Shown here in pieces: positions 5,591 through 6,708 of a stretch of DNA of 6,708 nt. How positions within the stretch are numbered: the first letter of the stretch is position 1; each line of letters opens with the position of its first letter. The stretch is taken from positions 1 to 6,708 of the forward strand of contig VXTA01000203.1 of NCBI GenBank assembly GCA_009837685.1, written 5' to 3'. Both the position numbers and the translations under genes were made by a program. The stretch is from Chloroflexota bacterium. Lineage in GTDB: Bacteria > Chloroflexota > Dehalococcoidia > Lucifugimonadales > Lucifugimonadaceae. The notes under the pieces are model-generated. The model was not told where the DNA came from. It saw nothing but the letters and a program-made list of their open reading frames with translations, and ran no database searches.

Positions 5591-6708
5591 ATGCCGGAAG
5601 AATCTACACCGGCACGTCAGATTATTGAAGCCGAGATTCGGGCGAAAGGCCCGATCACGTTCGCGCGTTTCATGGAGATCGCGCTCTACGGGGAGCACGG
5701 CTACTACACCGCGTTGGTGAACGCGGGTGTAGACTATGCGACTTCTCCGCAAATGCATCCAGCGTTCGGGTCTCTGATCGCAGGGTATCTATTCAAGGCT
5801 TGGCAAGCACTCGGCGAACCGGCAACATTCGATGTTGTGGAGTTAGGTGCTGGCGATGGCGGGTTGGCGTTGGATGTTCTCGATGCCGTCGAGAGTGGGC
5901 AAAGCGTGAGCGACCAGGTAGATCGATTCGGCGAGGCGCTCAGATATCACGCGTTTGATCTCCGTCCGCGGGGATCGGTGCGGAGGATTGATGAGTTATC
6001 TGAGCTGGGTTCGATTGTCGGTTGTGTGATTAGCAATGAATTGCTGGATGCTTTTCCGGCACACATCTTTACGGTTCGTGGCGGTGAGGTTTTGGAGTGT
6101 TTTGTGGGTATTGGCGGCGACAGTGAATTGGCGTTTGTGGAGGGTGATGTTTCGAGCAATGAGATTGTGAATCGCGTGGGAGAATACGCCTCGGTTTTGC
6201 CGGAGGGCTATCGTGGCGAAGTGAATCTTGACATTGAGACATGGGCAAATAGCTTAGCGGGATTGTTGAAGAGCGGATACGTGTTGACGATTGACTATGG
6301 ATACGAACGCGATACGTTGTATCACCCGGTAAGGCGCGAGGGATCGTTGAGGTGTTATCGAGACCATGTTCTCGGCCAGAATCCGTTTCGAGATGTCGGA
6401 CTTCAGGACATGACGGCGCATGTGGATTTCACTGCGGTCCGAGAAGAGTTGCGTGAGGTTGGTTTGAGGGAAGTATCGCCCTTGTTAACGCAACGGGATT
6501 TTCTGTTTGGTCTGGGTATTGGGGACTATATTCGGCAAGTTCGTCGAGAGTTGGTTAAATCCGTTGCTGAGATTGAAGTGCATGGGTTGACATCGGAGTT
6601 GCGCAGATTGAATTCATTGGTGGATTCTCGAGGACTTGGGGATTTCAGAGTCTCTCAGTTCGGGGTCAATGCGCCGTCAATTGAGATTTCGGATCTGGAG
6701 TTCGCGCC
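5591..6708 (+). CDS. midA: MidA/NDUFAF7-family SAM-dependent methyltransferase (3' truncated by window edge)
   Basis: An open frame of 372 codons runs from ATG 5591 off the right edge. It matches the SAM-dependent methyltransferase, MidA type (PF02636, formerly DUF185). Markers in order: GPITFARFME (20-29), LYGEHGYY (32-39), DYATSPQM (48-55), SAM-binding VELGAGDGG (83-91), SNELLDAFP (148-156), LTIDYGY (232-238), the signature CYRDHVLGQNPF (255-266), DMTAHVDF (273-280) and LLTQRDFLFGLGIGDY (298-313). Mitochondrial NDUFAF7 methylates a complex I subunit arginine; the bacterial target is not established. An in-frame TAG sits directly before the ATG, so the start cannot lie further upstream; no clear Shine-Dalgarno is visible. 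It begins 12 bases after the citrate synthase stop, suggesting co-transcription. Only the extreme C-terminus should be missing. Confidence 0.92.
   Translation, partial: MPEESTPARQIIEAEIRAKGPITFARFMEIALYGEHGYYTALVNAGVDYATSPQMHPAFGSLIAGYLFKAWQALGEPATFDVVELGAGDGGLALDVLDAVESGQSVSDQVDRFGEALRYHAFDLRPRGSVRRIDELSELGSIVGCVISNELLDAFPAHIFTVRGGEVLECFVGIGGDSELAFVEGDVSSNEIVNRVGEYASVLPEGYRGEVNLDIETWANSLAGLLKSGYVLTIDYGYERDTLYHPVRREGSLRCYRDHVLGQNPFRDVGLQDMTAHVDFTAVREELREVGLREVSPLLTQRDFLFGLGIGDYIRQVRRELVKSVAEIEVHGLTSELRRLNSLVDSRGLGDFRVSQFGVNAPSIEISDLEFA

Overview
The window holds six protein-coding regions, two of them cut by the window edges. Gene content and sequence style suggest a moderately GC-rich, free-living bacterium. 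A threonyl-tRNA synthetase without a TGS domain, a single-domain citrate synthase, a MidA-type methyltransferase and small catabolic genes of the amidohydrolase and HpcH/HpaI families would fit a marine or environmental Chloroflexota (Dehalococcoidia/SAR202-like) genome. That placement is an inference from protein style, not from a marker search. No mobile element, CRISPR array, rRNA or tRNA was seen.

Layout: (1) the last 60 codons of an unrecognised plus-strand gene (2-184). (2) A 525-base non-coding stretch with a plausible promoter near 374-402 and three hairpins, probably the thrS leader. (3) thrS on the plus strand (710-2503). (4) Two minus-strand genes that meet thrS tail to tail: an amidohydrolase-family gene (3313-4194) followed 6 bases later by an HpcH/HpaI aldolase-family gene (2515-3306). 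They look like a translationally coupled two-gene operon. (5) A 235-base divergent intergenic region. (6) A citrate synthase gene (4430-5578) and, 12 bases later, a MidA/NDUFAF7-family methyltransferase gene (5591 to the window end), probably co-transcribed.

Functionally, thrS is translation housekeeping. Citrate synthase feeds the TCA cycle, and MidA-family proteins are tied to respiratory complex I assembly in mitochondria, so genes 5 and 6 may form a central-energy pair. The minus-strand pair looks like a small catabolic module in which an amidohydrolase-fold hydrolase, hydratase or decarboxylase acts on a carboxylated substrate and an aldolase-fold enzyme acts next. The substrate cannot be read from the sequence.

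The two most notable observations are active-site substitutions. In ThrRS the first His of the HxxxH editing motif is Pro. In the aldolase-family protein the Arg that binds pyruvate in HpaI is Thr, while the other four catalytic positions are kept in an ungapped alignment. I found no convincing sign of a wholly new multi-gene system here.
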